Virus record (IMG/VR): IMGVR_UViG_3300032050_000080
Span: 1 to 64,000 of that record
Length of the DNA: 64,000 nucleotides
Source: a virus
Reading direction: 5' to 3' (one strand)
Shown here: one piece after another, positions 25,074 to 33,221 of the stretch
How the letters are laid out: every line of letters begins with the position of its first letter
Position numbering within the stretch: position 1 is the first letter of the stretch
Notes under the pieces: generated by a model
Told to the model about the DNA's origin: nothing
The model's database searches: none
What the model saw: only the letters and a program-made list of their open reading frames with translations
Program-made: the position numbers and the translations under genes

Positions 25074-25531
25074 TATATTCCTATTTCGTTTAACCTCTTA
25101 TCTCTTAAATATTGTTTAAATCTATCTGGTTTAAATTGAACAATAAATCTACTACCTTGATAAACTATGTATTCTTCTTCGGTGTGAAGAGATGGGTAGG
25201 ATAAATTACCTCGATTAAAATAAATTGTACTATATTTATCAATATACTTTATTCCACCAAATATTTCAATAAAAGTCTTTTCAATTTCATTCACTCTCAT
25301 TGGTAAATAAGATTTCATATCAAAATCTTTATGAAACATTGAGTTATTTACTAAGTAATCTTTAATTTCTTTTTCGGTATTTTTATATTCTTCTTTACTA
25401 AATAAACTACTTCTGAAATTAAAATTTACTTTGATAGTTTCATCGTTCATTTCGATGACTTTATAGTCCTCAACTTGTTTGATCCTATCAATTATGTTAA
25501 CCCACTCGTTTAATAATATTTTTAAGTTCAT
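25073..25531 (-). CDS. Hypothetical protein with C-terminal tag
   Basis: 152 residues ending KQYLRDKRLNEIGI. Strand-rich C-terminal half (YIVYQGSRFIVQFKPD). Function unknown. Confidence 0.78.
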   Translation of the reverse strand: MNLKILLNEWVNIIDRIKQVEDYKVIEMNDETIKVNFNFRSSLFSKEEYKNTEKEIKDYLVNNSMFHKDFDMKSYLPMRVNEIEKTFIEIFGGIKYIDKYSTIYFNRGNLSYPSLHTEEEYIVYQGSRFIVQFKPDRFKQYLRDKRLNEIGI

Positions 25532-25788
25532 ATACCTAATCCTGTTATTTTTTTATCTCTCATTTCACTTAAAGTAACAAAGTCTTCTTTAGGAAAAGGC
25601 ATGTAACACCAAACAAATCTAATATACGAATAATCAGATGAATTATCTTTTTCTACTAATCTCTTATAGGATTTACCTTCTTCAACTTCGAAATTTCCCC
25701 AATCAACATGTAATATAGATTTTGTTTTGAGACAAATTACATCTTCCACTTTATCCGTATTTCTAGTCATTTTCATTGAATTGCTCAT
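25528..25788 (-). CDS. SH3-like small protein with C-terminal tag
   Basis: 86 residues with VEDVICLKTKSILHVDWGNF and EEGKSYKRLV, the MKxICI core with an N-terminal extension; ends LSEMRDKKITGLGI. Confidence 0.78.
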   Translation of the reverse strand: MSNSMKMTRNTDKVEDVICLKTKSILHVDWGNFEVEEGKSYKRLVEKDNSSDYSYIRFVWCYMPFPKEDFVTLSEMRDKKITGLGI

Positions 25789-26306
25789 ATACCTAATTCT
25801 TTTAATTTATCGTCTCTTAGTTGTCTTTTTGTATAAAAATATTTTCCGTACTTTAACCAATTTATGTTAAATAACATACCAAGATGATCATCTTTATCAC
25901 TTAAAGTTACATAGTAAAATTCATCATTCATACCTTTCTTGATATTATAAATTTTATAACTTTTATCTTTAATTTTATTTTTAAAATTTTGAGTACCACT
26001 ATAATACATCGAACTAATTAGTAACAAATCTAATGTTTTATATGGTATATTTTCGACCATGTATATTTCATCATCATAATCTGGTATTCTCAAGTATTCT
26101 CTAGTTTCACTTTCTGAAATACTCATTGATAATTTATCTAAGATTGCTCTGATACTTAGAATTAGAATGAGTAGTATAACTACTGTAATAGTATATTCTT
26201 TTGAATTATTTATAACAAATAAAATAGGAGTAAATGAGGCTAAGAGTACTAAAACTCTACTCACTGATCGAATTTTATATTGAATTAAAATATTTGTTAT
26301 TCTCAT
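25785..26306 (-). CDS. Membrane protein with C-terminal tag
   Basis: 173 residues, two spans (about 17-32 and 37-53) and a C-terminal domain ending YFYTKRQLRDDKLKELGI, matching the long tail form of 16500 and 27403. Function unknown. Confidence 0.78.
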   Translation of the reverse strand: MRITNILIQYKIRSVSRVLVLLASFTPILFVINNSKEYTITVVILLILILSIRAILDKLSMSISESETREYLRIPDYDDEIYMVENIPYKTLDLLLISSMYYSGTQNFKNKIKDKSYKIYNIKKGMNDEFYYVTLSDKDDHLGMLFNINWLKYGKYFYTKRQLRDDKLKELGI

Positions 26307-26318
26307 ATTTAATATATA
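26307..26318 (+). promoter_or_regulatory. Late-type promoter element
   Basis: ATTTAATATATA five bases before the ATG of 26323; same element as upstream of N-tagged genes. Confidence 0.5.
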
Positions 26319-26322
26319 CTAT

Positions 26323-26598
26323 ATGAAAGAATTATTATCAAGTTTAGCCGATAAAATCGGTAATTCATTTTCCAATAATGAAAAAGGTTGGTCAGCTAGA
26401 AAATTGACAGCTTTCATAATAACTGTTATTGTTGTCTTTGCTCACATTAAATGGTTATCATCTTGTTATAAAAACGGTGATTTTGGTTTACTACCAGAAA
26501 TACTAATAATCGACTTCTCTACTATATTATCTTTATTAGGTCTAACAACTTGGGAAAGAGTTAAAAACCGAAAAGATGATAAAAACAAAAATGAATAA
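26323..26598 (+). CDS. Two-span membrane protein, holin candidate
   Basis: 91 residues: amphipathic N-terminus, then KGWSARKLTAFIITVIVVFA and LLPEILIIDFSTILSLLGL spans and a charged C-terminal tail. The S-A-R-K-x-x-A-F lead-in is common in small Bacteroidetes phage membrane proteins annotated as holins. Size and topology fit a holin, but there is no adjacent endolysin, so the role is inferred. Confidence 0.55.
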   Translation: MKELLSSLADKIGNSFSNNEKGWSARKLTAFIITVIVVFAHIKWLSSCYKNGDFGLLPEILIIDFSTILSLLGLTTWERVKNRKDDKNKNE

Positions 26599-26599
26599 T

Positions 26600-26755
26600 T
26601 TATTTCTGAAAAAATCTCATTTTTTCATTAAGTTCACTAATTAAATTTAAAGGTGGTAATTGACCAATTTCCTTAAATTGTCTAATTGTTCTTTGTAAGT
26701 ATTCAATTCTATTGATTAATTCTTTATCATCAATCTTAACCATATCTTTTGCCAT
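26600..26755 (-). CDS. 51-residue helical protein
   Basis: MAKDMVKIDDKELINRIEYL start, helical throughout, converges on 26323. Function unknown. Confidence 0.6.
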   Translation of the reverse strand: MAKDMVKIDDKELINRIEYLQRTIRQFKEIGQLPPLNLISELNEKMRFFQK

Positions 26756-26809
26756 AATTCAATTTTTAATAAAGATAATAAAAATTTAAAAAAATTCATA
26801 ATAATTTTC

Positions 26810-27085
26810 TTATCTTAAATAAAAATTCTTGAAGTTTAATACTCTTGATTCATAAACAGAAGAAGTATCAATACCACTTTGTTTTAATTTATCTAAACAC
26901 TGATTTAAATAATATTCAGATGGACTACCCACTCTAATGAAGTGTATAGCTGTCCACTTATCACCTTGTGGTTTAAATAAATCTTCTGGTAAATCTGAAT
27001 TCTCAATCAAATCAGCAATTTTCTTCTTTCTAGGTATTAGAGGTTCACCTACCGGAACATCATATGGTTTTATTTTTCTTTCCAT
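26810..27085 (-). CDS. Hypothetical protein
   Basis: 91 residues, no tag, contains KWTAIHFIRVGSPSEYYLNQ. Function unknown. Confidence 0.7.
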   Translation of the reverse strand: MERKIKPYDVPVGEPLIPRKKKIADLIENSDLPEDLFKPQGDKWTAIHFIRVGSPSEYYLNQCLDKLKQSGIDTSSVYESRVLNFKNFYLR

Positions 27086-27100
27086 AGAGTATATATAAAA

Positions 27101-27129
27101 TAAAAAAAGAGAGTTTTTAACTCTCTTTT
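27101..27129 (-). terminator. Intrinsic terminator overlapping a stop codon
   Basis: AAAGAGAG TTTTTAA CTCTCTTT; read leftward it ends the YdcH-like gene and its loop contains that gene's stop codon, followed by a T-run. Confidence 0.75.
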
Positions 27130-27347
27130 AACATTCCAAATAATTGATCTTTTAAGTTTAATCTCTTTTTTCTTAAAGAATTTAATTCATCATTAGTGTA
27201 AATTTCATTAGCCTCAAGTCTATGAATGTCTTTATCTACTTGGTGATAGTCGTCAAATAATTTTCTAAAATGATTATTTGTAGTTTTTAAAACATGAATT
27301 TTTTCATCATATTCAACAAACTCATGGTGTAAATCGTGTTTTTCCAT
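27117..27347 (-). CDS. YdcH/DUF465 family protein
   Basis: 76 residues; MEKHDLHHEFVEYDEKIHVL and the final LRKKRLNLKDQLFGML match the DUF465/YdcH family, a small coiled-coil protein widespread in bacteria and rare in phages. Likely host-derived. Function unknown. Confidence 0.8.
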   Translation of the reverse strand: MEKHDLHHEFVEYDEKIHVLKTTNNHFRKLFDDYHQVDKDIHRLEANEIYTNDELNSLRKKRLNLKDQLFGMLKES

Positions 27348-27402
27348 AATAAATTATATTTTTAATTTATATAAAAGATATAGGCTAATGTTTAATTTCG
27401 AG

Positions 27403-28032
27403 TTATATTCCTATTTTATTTAATTTAATATCTCTTAATTCAGATTTTGTATAATAATTTTCTCTACTGAAGAATTCCTTCATAGTTGTTTCTGATACAA
27501 ATTTATCAAGGTGTGATGTGTCCCATGATCCATTTCTATTTGTTTTTACTCTAAGTATTTTAGAGTATGACGTGTGATAATATTTAGTATCACCATCTTC
27601 TTCAATTTCACTGATTTTATAATCATTATAAATAGTATCCTTTAGAACCTGGCTAAGTTCTAAATTAATATCACTTTCATTAACAAAGCAAGATATTAAA
27701 ACAATAGCAAAAGCAATATAAGCAAATACCATTGTTGTTATACCAAGTTCACTCCATTCAACACTCTTTATAAAAAACTCTCCTTTATCTTCAAATAGCC
27801 TTTGTTCAGTATCATAAACTAAAGCATCTTTATAATAAGTAAGATCATAAAAATGAATTCCATTATCAATAAAGTGTTTATCTACTCTATAAAAACAGAC
27901 GGACTTATCCATTGAAGTTCCTAATGAGTAAAGTAAAATACCAACAGTTAGTATTATAAACTTAACTTTATTCAAAGCGATTAAGTTTTTAATGTAGTTT
28001 ATCCAAAATCTAATTAAGTTTTGTTTAGTCAT
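27403..28032 (-). CDS. Membrane protein with C-terminal tag
   Basis: 209 residues from MTKQNLIRFWINYIKNL. Spans near 24-43 and 105-125 enclose an outside loop, then a cytoplasmic-type domain ending YYTKSELRDIKLNKIGI. The layout matches 32618 and 56672 (same two spans, loop, C-terminal half), so these are paralogues. Its start overlaps the stop of an upstream cysteine-rich frame (ATGACTAA). Confidence 0.8.
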   Translation of the reverse strand: MTKQNLIRFWINYIKNLIALNKVKFIILTVGILLYSLGTSMDKSVCFYRVDKHFIDNGIHFYDLTYYKDALVYDTEQRLFEDKGEFFIKSVEWSELGITTMVFAYIAFAIVLISCFVNESDINLELSQVLKDTIYNDYKISEIEEDGDTKYYHTSYSKILRVKTNRNGSWDTSHLDKFVSETTMKEFFSRENYYTKSELRDIKLNKIGI

Positions 28033-28231
28033 TTTTATCGTATTTCCATTTAACAATATTAACCCAAATAGCTGAACCAGTTATCGGTTCTCTCCACTCT
28101 GTACAATTCTCAGATTTACAGGCACATCTATAACAATAGTGTTTATCACCTTTAGAATCAATGGCAAAAGCAAGAAAAGAGGGTAAACCTAAAAGAAATA
28201 GAAAAAATTTAGTTAAGACACATAAAAGACT
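28025..28231 (-). CDS. Cysteine-rich frame without clear start
   Basis: Open frame encoding KFFLFLLGLPSFLAF then HYCYRCACKSENCTEWREP, ending YDKND with the stop overlapping the next ATG. There is no ATG; ATT at 28162 is a possible start. It looks like a small zinc-binding protein that lost or hides its start. Coding status uncertain. Confidence 0.4.
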   Translation of the reverse strand, partial: SLLCVLTKFFLFLLGLPSFLAFAIDSKGDKHYCYRCACKSENCTEWREPITGSAIWVNIVKWKYDKND

Positions 28232-28277
28232 TCAAAATAATTACGAATTATTAAAAAAATATGAAACCATCCAATAA
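28161..28277 (+). CDS. 38-residue basic peptide
   Basis: MAKARKEGKPKRNRKNLVKT, strongly basic, followed at once by a terminator. It overlaps the cysteine-rich frame on the other strand. Similar in style to the basic peptide at 31018. Possibly nucleic-acid binding. Confidence 0.55.
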   Translation: MAKARKEGKPKRNRKNLVKTHKRLQNNYELLKKYETIQ

Positions 28278-28291
28278 AAGATGGTTTTTTT
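28261..28291 (+). terminator. Intrinsic terminator
   Basis: AAACCATC CAATAAAA GATGGTTT plus a T-run; its 5' arm overlaps the end of the 38-residue gene. Confidence 0.8.
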
Positions 28292-28294
28292 TAT

Positions 28295-28302
28295 TATATT
28301 TG
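28295..28302 (+). promoter_or_regulatory. Bacteroidetes-type promoter box
   Basis: TATATTTG, 21 bases upstream of the ATG at 28323, immediately after a terminator. Fits the TAnnTTTG -7 consensus. Confidence 0.65.
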
Positions 28303-28322
28303 TATAAATAAAAGTCAACACT

Positions 28323-28523
28323 ATGAACGGAACAAAAAATGTAGTAGCTATCGAAAATGCTACAAAGTCAATTGAAACATTGACAAGTCTTTTTAAGTCT
28401 AAAAGAATTTCATATGAGGAATTTGTAAAAGGCATTAATCAAAATTTATCTGATATGTCGAGTAAACGAGACTACATTCAATATCTAAAGAATATTGGAT
28501 TTTATGATAAATTAGTTAAATAA
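28323..28523 (+). CDS. Hypothetical helical protein
   Basis: 66 residues, MNGTKNVVAIENATKSIETL, with its own promoter box and terminator, a monocistronic unit. Function unknown. Confidence 0.75.
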   Translation: MNGTKNVVAIENATKSIETLTSLFKSKRISYEEFVKGINQNLSDMSSKRDYIQYLKNIGFYDKLVK

Positions 28524-28553
28524 AAAAAACCCTCTTAATGAGGGTTTTTTTTA
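28522..28553. terminator. Bidirectional intrinsic terminator
   Basis: AAAAACCCTC TTAAT GAGGGTTTTT between convergent genes. Confidence 0.85.
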
Positions 28554-29168
28554 TTTTGTTTTTCTATAAAAAATTAGATCATCAATATGATTAAACTCTA
28601 ATTCATTAAACTTTTCAATCAATTCCGGACTACCATACTCCATAACACGATATTGATCTAAACCAAATATAAACCCACCAACTGGTATCTCAGTTATTAT
28701 TTTATCAAAAAAACTCATTAACTTATTAGAAATTTTAAATGGTGTGAAAAACCAAATAAAATTAGTATTAGAATAATCATAACTCATAATATCATCATGA
28801 ATTAAATTCAAATTGTTATCCCAATATGAAAGTAATTCACTTTTTAATGAATTAACATACTCATCACATTTTTCAATTCCAGTGAATGTGAATTGTCTAT
28901 TATTAAATTCTTTTGATTGTAAATAAAGATCGTATAATACTGTTCCAAAACCAACACCACAATCACAAGCATTAACTTCACTTGGAAGTAAACCTGCTTC
29001 TTCTAATCGTTTTAGTAAAAAAATGTTTCTTTCTATGTTGGATTCAACATATTGCCACTCACCATCTGAGTCGAATTTATCTAAATCAACTTTTACTGAT
29101 GATTTTAAATATTGTACTTTATTAAAGTACTCCACTAAAAGTGGATTTGGTTCAATTATTTCAGTCAT
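28551..29168 (-). CDS. Class I SAM-dependent methyltransferase-like
   Basis: 205 residues. NACDCGVGFGTVLYDLYLQ is motif I (D-x-G-x-G-x-G variant) and FTFTGIEKCDEYV the acidic end of the second strand; FIWFFTPFKIS takes the motif IV position but lacks DPPY/NPPY, so an N6-adenine DNA methylase is unlikely. Substrate unknown. Ends at a shared terminator. Confidence 0.7.
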   Translation of the reverse strand: MTEIIEPNPLLVEYFNKVQYLKSSVKVDLDKFDSDGEWQYVESNIERNIFLLKRLEEAGLLPSEVNACDCGVGFGTVLYDLYLQSKEFNNRQFTFTGIEKCDEYVNSLKSELLSYWDNNLNLIHDDIMSYDYSNTNFIWFFTPFKISNKLMSFFDKIITEIPVGGFIFGLDQYRVMEYGSPELIEKFNELEFNHIDDLIFYRKTK

Positions 29169-29197
29169 ATTAGTTATATGACCTACTACAAATTTGT

Positions 29198-29356
29198 TTA
29201 TTCTTTTTCAGTAAATGCCCATAATATACAATAGGTGAAAAACCACCCAGTTAAAACAAATCCAATTCTCCATATAATCGGATCAACACCAGACCATTCT
29301 CCTAATCCTTCACAGACACCACCAATATAACCTTCTTTCCTTTTAAACTTTTTCAT
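29198..29356 (-). CDS. PspC-domain protein
   Basis: 52 residues from MKKFKRKEGYIGGVCEGLGE. The GGVCxGLGExxGVDPxxxR block and the following span IGFVLTGWFFTYCILWAF define the PspC domain, a membrane stress-response module. Usual PspC domains are about 60 residues, so this is just the domain. Probably captured from a host. Confidence 0.85.
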   Translation of the reverse strand: MKKFKRKEGYIGGVCEGLGEWSGVDPIIWRIGFVLTGWFFTYCILWAFTEKE

Positions 29357-29394
29357 ATCAAATATATATTTAATTACAAATATACCTATTAAAA

Positions 29395-29625
29395 ATGAAA
29401 TTAACGTCAATTAAAAAAAATAAAAAATACATAGTTAAGTATATTGAAGACTCAAATTTTAAAGTAAACATAATAGAATTTGGAATTTTCCCAAATCAAA
29501 TAGTAAAATTTGTTTATAAAGCTCCATTTGGCGGACCAATAGCAATACTCACTGGTGATCTACAAGGAAATGTTATAGCAATAAGTAGAAGAGAAGCTGA
29601 TTTGGTTATCGTTGAAGAGATATAA
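29395..29625 (+). CDS. feoA: FeoA-domain protein
   Basis: 76 residues. GIFPNQIVKFVYKAPFGGPI and NVIAISRREADLVIVEE match the FeoA family, the small SH3-like cytosolic partner of the FeoB ferrous-iron transporter. There is no FeoB here, so the phage copy could act on host FeoB or be repurposed. Start at the first ATG after the PspC gene. Host-derived auxiliary gene is my reading. Confidence 0.85.
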   Translation: MKLTSIKKNKKYIVKYIEDSNFKVNIIEFGIFPNQIVKFVYKAPFGGPIAILTGDLQGNVIAISRREADLVIVEEI

Positions 29626-29653
29626 AAAAAGAGAGCTTTTAACTCTCTTTTTA
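29624..29653. terminator. Bidirectional intrinsic terminator
   Basis: AAAGAGAG CTTTTAA CTCTCTTT with flanking A- and T-runs, between the convergent genes at 29395 and 29654. Confidence 0.85.
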
Positions 29654-30847
29654 TTAATCTTCATCATCCCAATCTTCATCATCATCACCATCAGCAGACC
29701 ATATGATTTCACGAGAACCTTCAAATCTTCTATTACTAATTTTACCAGTATTTCTATCCCAGTTTCTCATGTTATCAACCGATGGATAAGCACGGTATCC
29801 TTCTGGTTTAACTTTAGTGTGAGCAACATATGTTCTACCACCATCATAGATGTAATGCCATCCTTTAGATCTAGCATATTCTCTAAAAACAGCATTATCT
29901 GAATCAGCACTTGTATATATACAATCCATTAAAACACCACCATCATCTAATGTCCAAAGAAGTGCTCTACCAATTATTTTATCAGGATTATCTAATGATT
30001 TTAAAATAAGTAGTTTAACTGTATCTGGATTATCAATATAGATTTCTAACCAATCTCTTCTACCAACTGCTTGGCAAGAACCACCTAAGTTTCCTCTATT
30101 TGGGAACTCATAGTTTTCTCTTTTATACCAGTAAAGAAGATCTTCACCATCAACGATTTCAAATCTTGAGAAAACATCATTCATTACCGCGATAACACCT
30201 CTAAACTCATTTACAAATGTTTCTAATTGAGCATCGTTAAATCTTAAACCTTTAGCATTTAAAAGAGCTCTGATTGCTCTACCAATTCTAATAGTTTGTC
30301 TTGATGAAGTGAAGACTTTCTTTTTTAATTCTTCATGAGCGTTAGCCAATCTTTCTTGACTATAAACACCTTCACCATTTTCAAACTTAACATAACACCA
30401 AGTTTTATTTGTTCTTGGAGAAGTCCATTTTGATATAACTTCACCATATTCAGTAGCTTGTGGATGATAAACTGGAGTATCAACAACCGGTTCATAACCC
30501 ATTCTTCTAAAGATATTAAGGTTTCCAGCAGTATTTGTTAACCAATTACCTCTACGACCAGTCCATCTAACCATCTCTTTGTCTAATCTAATAATAGCTT
30601 GAGCTGTTCTATCGTTAGTAAATGATAGTTCATTATCGTTATCAATTAAGATATCAAAGAAGTTAGATACAACATCTAAGTCTTCATTCTCAATTTCTAA
30701 TAAGGCTTTAGCAACCTCGTTATCAGGTAGTCTTTGTAAAGCCTTTTTAAACTTAGGTGAGTAAGCAACAATTGACTCTAAAAGAAGTAAACTTTCAACT
30801 AAAAGTTTTTCTGATAAGAAATATTTGTAGTTTAATATATTCTTCAT
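29654..30847 (-). CDS. N-tagged GRALLW-family phage protein
   Basis: 397 residues, N-terminus MKNILNYKYFLSEKLLVES. Shares RIGRAIRALL, YKRENYEFPN, SCQA, IIGRALLWTLDDG, MDCIYTSADSDN and FREYARSKGW with 33474-34721. Both are members of a family with the GRALLW and IYT-x-SD blocks common in large phages, function unknown. Only this paralogue carries the tag. The acidic C-terminus is DDDEDWDDED. Confidence 0.75.
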   Translation of the reverse strand: MKNILNYKYFLSEKLLVESLLLLESIVAYSPKFKKALQRLPDNEVAKALLEIENEDLDVVSNFFDILIDNDNELSFTNDRTAQAIIRLDKEMVRWTGRRGNWLTNTAGNLNIFRRMGYEPVVDTPVYHPQATEYGEVISKWTSPRTNKTWCYVKFENGEGVYSQERLANAHEELKKKVFTSSRQTIRIGRAIRALLNAKGLRFNDAQLETFVNEFRGVIAVMNDVFSRFEIVDGEDLLYWYKRENYEFPNRGNLGGSCQAVGRRDWLEIYIDNPDTVKLLILKSLDNPDKIIGRALLWTLDDGGVLMDCIYTSADSDNAVFREYARSKGWHYIYDGGRTYVAHTKVKPEGYRAYPSVDNMRNWDRNTGKISNRRFEGSREIIWSADGDDDEDWDDED

Positions 30848-30853
30848 AATTTT

Positions 30854-30866
30854 ATATATTATTTTT
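30854..30866 (-). promoter_or_regulatory. Late-type promoter element
   Basis: Reads AAAAATAATATATA on the minus strand, upstream of the N-tagged gene at 30847. Confidence 0.45.
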
Positions 30867-30886
30867 AATTTCTCAAAAAAACTATT

Positions 30887-30894
30887 ATATTTGT
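30887..30894 (+). promoter_or_regulatory. Bacteroidetes-type promoter box
   Basis: TATATTTG 17 bases upstream of the ATG at 30911. Confidence 0.55.
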
Positions 30895-30910
30895 ATCTAT
30901 ATAAAAAAAT

Positions 30911-31000
30911 ATGAACGAATATAAGCTTGTTACTGAAAAACTACCCGAAAAGGGCAAAGATGTTATTGCCATAGTGTTTTTTTTTATTTTTATATATTAA
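30911..31000 (+). pseudogene. Truncated DUF551-like fragment
   Basis: MNEYKLVTEKLPEKGKDVIA is the conserved N-terminal strand of DUF551-like proteins; after IAIV the frame runs into a nine-T homopolymer and ends in FFFIFIY. It is likely a gene truncated at the T-run where the next promoter element begins. Confidence 0.55.
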
Positions 31001-31012
31001 AAAATAATATAT
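31001..31012 (+). promoter_or_regulatory. Late-type promoter element
   Basis: AAATAATATATA six bases before the ATG of the N-tagged gene at 31018. Confidence 0.5.
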
Positions 31013-31017
31013 AATTT

Positions 31018-31197
31018 ATGGAAAATATTTATACATGGGAAGAATTTAACGAGTCTTATAACAAACCAAGAGCTGGTGGTAAAAAAAGATGGTCTGTAAA
31101 ATACAAAAAATCTATTGACTGTAATAACCCTAAAGGTTTTAGTCAGAAACAATATTGTAAGAGAAAAAGAAAAGGTGGTAAATACAAGAATAATTAA
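31018..31197 (+). CDS. N-tagged basic protein
   Basis: 59 residues: tag MENIYTWEEFNESYNKPRAG, then KKSIDCNNPKGFSQKQYCKR and a lysine/arginine-rich end. The CxxPKGFSQKxxC block occurs in small basic phage proteins of unknown function. A packaged DNA-associated protein would fit tag and charge, but this is inference. Followed by a terminator. Confidence 0.75.
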   Translation: MENIYTWEEFNESYNKPRAGGKKRWSVKYKKSIDCNNPKGFSQKQYCKRKRKGGKYKNN

Positions 31198-31222
31198 AAA
31201 AAGAGGCTAAAGCCTCTTTTTT
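31196..31222. terminator. Bidirectional intrinsic terminator
   Basis: AAAGAGGC TAAA GCCTCTTT with A- and T-runs between convergent genes. Confidence 0.85.
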
Positions 31223-31461
31223 TAAATAGTAATTTTATTTTTTGCTTTATATCCGATTGTCTTACCGGTATAGATTGGATCTTTAAATTGATTATATCCT
31301 TGATCATACAAAGTCATTCTTTCTCTACCAAGTTGGCACATAATAGAACCCTCACTACGACCAAGAGCTTTACATAGGAATTGAATATCCTCAGCATTAT
31401 TTAAAATTGATGCTCTTAATAAAGCAATTTCGTTTTCAGTCCAGTTTTTTCTAGTTTTCAT
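31222..31461 (-). CDS. SANT/Myb-like small DNA-binding protein
   Basis: 79 residues. RKNWTENEIALLRASIL .. IQFLCKALGRSEGSIMCQLG is a Myb/SANT-like three-helix motif (W..xE...L......L...LGRs..si..ql.R). Probably a transcriptional or DNA-binding accessory. The minus-strand TATATTTG box lies just upstream. Confidence 0.7.
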   Translation of the reverse strand: MKTRKNWTENEIALLRASILNNAEDIQFLCKALGRSEGSIMCQLGRERMTLYDQGYNQFKDPIYTGKTIGYKAKNKITI

Positions 31462-31519
31462 AATTTTAAATTATTAGTTAATATTTGCAAATATAAGAAT
31501 AAAAATTGAAAAAACAAAA

Positions 31520-31693
31520 TTATTCTTCAGTTTCTTCTATTTTTTTCGGTGGATTCATCCATTTATATCTCTCACCATCTATATAAATATAATGAGAGTG
31601 TGAATTAGCCCCTTTTTGCCAAATTTCTTTCTCGCCTTCGTTTGGATATAAAATGAATCCGTTTTCAGTAAATTTAATTTTCCCTTTAATCAT
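31520..31693 (-). CDS. 57-residue hypothetical protein
   Basis: MIKGKIKFTENGFILYPNEG at the start, acidic end KKIEETEE. Beta-rich. Function unknown. Confidence 0.65.
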   Translation of the reverse strand: MIKGKIKFTENGFILYPNEGEKEIWQKGANSHSHYIYIDGERYKWMNPPKKIEETEE

Positions 31694-31743
31694 ATTATAC
31701 TTTTAATTTTTTTGTATATATAATATGAAAAAAATGATTTTTT

Positions 31744-32145
31744 TTAATTATTAGAATAATAATCTGAATCGCATTTTTTATATAGATCTTTAATCAGAGT
31801 TTCTTTTTTAGAATCCGTTATAGTATAATATAAAATACCGTCTTCAGACTCTTCTTCAACTTCTAAATCAGTAGTATTTAACTTACCAACTTCAACAATA
31901 AACTTGATAACATTGGAATTTTTTTGAATAATGTGCTTTTCGAGTGGCGTTATATATTCAATTTCATCAATAATAGAACATATAAGCAAGATGTATTCAT
32001 CTAAATTAAATGTTGATTTAACCAAATCACTAAAAGAATCTTTGGTTAGTACTATTTTGTTTTTAATTTTTAATTTATCATAAATAGATCTAACCATCTT
32101 AGGATTAGTAGATCTTATATATGAAATCAATACATCTAAATTCAT
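31744..32145 (-). CDS. Hypothetical helical protein
   Basis: 133 residues, helical, no tag. Function unknown. Bacteroidetes-type box (ATATTTGTA) just upstream. Confidence 0.72.
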   Translation of the reverse strand: MNLDVLISYIRSTNPKMVRSIYDKLKIKNKIVLTKDSFSDLVKSTFNLDEYILLICSIIDEIEYITPLEKHIIQKNSNVIKFIVEVGKLNTTDLEVEEESEDGILYYTITDSKKETLIKDLYKKCDSDYYSNN

Positions 32146-32175
32146 TGTAAATATTTTTACAAATATAAAAAATAA

Positions 32176-32589
32176 TTAAATCTTACTACGTTTTATCTCA
32201 CCATTATCAAAAAATATAGTAACAATCTCTTCAATACCAGTTATTGTTAAAATAGATCTTTCTAAGTCAAAATCAATTTTCTTTCTCTCATACAAATGAA
32301 TAACATGAGATGGTTCTCCATTCTTGAATATGATTACACCAAACCAACTATTATACCACTCACCCTTTGTTTCTAAGTTATAAACTTTATACTTATCTTC
32401 ACCAACAGTAAATATTTTAAGTGGCTTATTTGTTAAGTCATAACAAACTTTTGAAAATTGTGTTATGTTTGAGTAATCTTTTCTCTTTGAAAGATCAATA
32501 GTTACTCCTTTATTCATAAGTTGTTTTAAACTGAAAACTGTTTCATTTGGGTTTTCATTTTTAAATGAGTTAAAGTCTTTAATTAACAT
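32176..32589 (-). CDS. N-tagged protein (MLIKDFNSFKNE)
   Basis: 137 residues, MLIKDFNSFKNENPNETVF fits the N-terminal tag with a shortened start. Beta-rich body. An AATATATTAAATT element is nearby upstream. Function unknown. Confidence 0.72.
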   Translation of the reverse strand: MLIKDFNSFKNENPNETVFSLKQLMNKGVTIDLSKRKDYSNITQFSKVCYDLTNKPLKIFTVGEDKYKVYNLETKGEWYNSWFGVIIFKNGEPSHVIHLYERKKIDFDLERSILTITGIEEIVTIFFDNGEIKRSKI

Positions 32590-32617
32590 TTTAATTTAAT
32601 ATATTTTTTATTATATA

Positions 32618-33217
32618 TTAAATTCCCAACTTATTAAGTATGTTTTCACGTTTTCTTTGAATAGATTTCCACTCTGGGCAATTATTTAACTCAGTAAGTG
32701 ATCTAACTCCAAAGTAGTTAGCTATATTACTCTCAGTTCTTCTATTACTATTTTCACCAATCAATTTATTACCAAAGTAGTAGTAAAATCTACCATCTTC
32801 TACTTCACATTTAGTAAAGAATGAAACTGTTTTTGAAAAGACTCTATCAAGTTGATAATTCGTTTCATCGTCGTTAGCGAAAATACCAACAACAGCCATT
32901 ATAAAAGCAATTGTATAAATAATCCAAATAAAAATATTAGCATCATTATACTTATACTCTACAATGTTATTACCCTTTGTTAATTTGAGTGGTTTAGATT
33001 CACTTCTCATTTCTAAATCACCATCATCAAAATAAAAATAACAATGTGATCCTTCAATATTCAATTCTTTAACTACGTGAGTTACTTCTTTAACATCTGG
33101 TAATGAATTTAGTACCGGGTATAAAAGTATTAACAAACCAATAGCAACTGTTTTAACTTTGTTTGTTTTAATAAAGTTTAATAAATAAACAAGTGGAAAT
33201 AGAATAATATTTTTCAT
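32618..33217 (-). CDS. Membrane protein with C-terminal tag
   Basis: 199 residues; spans about 20-38 and 95-115, C-terminal domain ending QRKRENILNKLGI. Paralogue of 27403 and 56672. Function unknown. Confidence 0.78.
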   Translation of the reverse strand: MKNIILFPLVYLLNFIKTNKVKTVAIGLLILLYPVLNSLPDVKEVTHVVKELNIEGSHCYFYFDDGDLEMRSESKPLKLTKGNNIVEYKYNDANIFIWIIYTIAFIMAVVGIFANDDETNYQLDRVFSKTVSFFTKCEVEDGRFYYYFGNKLIGENSNRRTESNIANYFGVRSLTELNNCPEWKSIQRKRENILNKLGI

Positions 33218-33221
33218 CTTT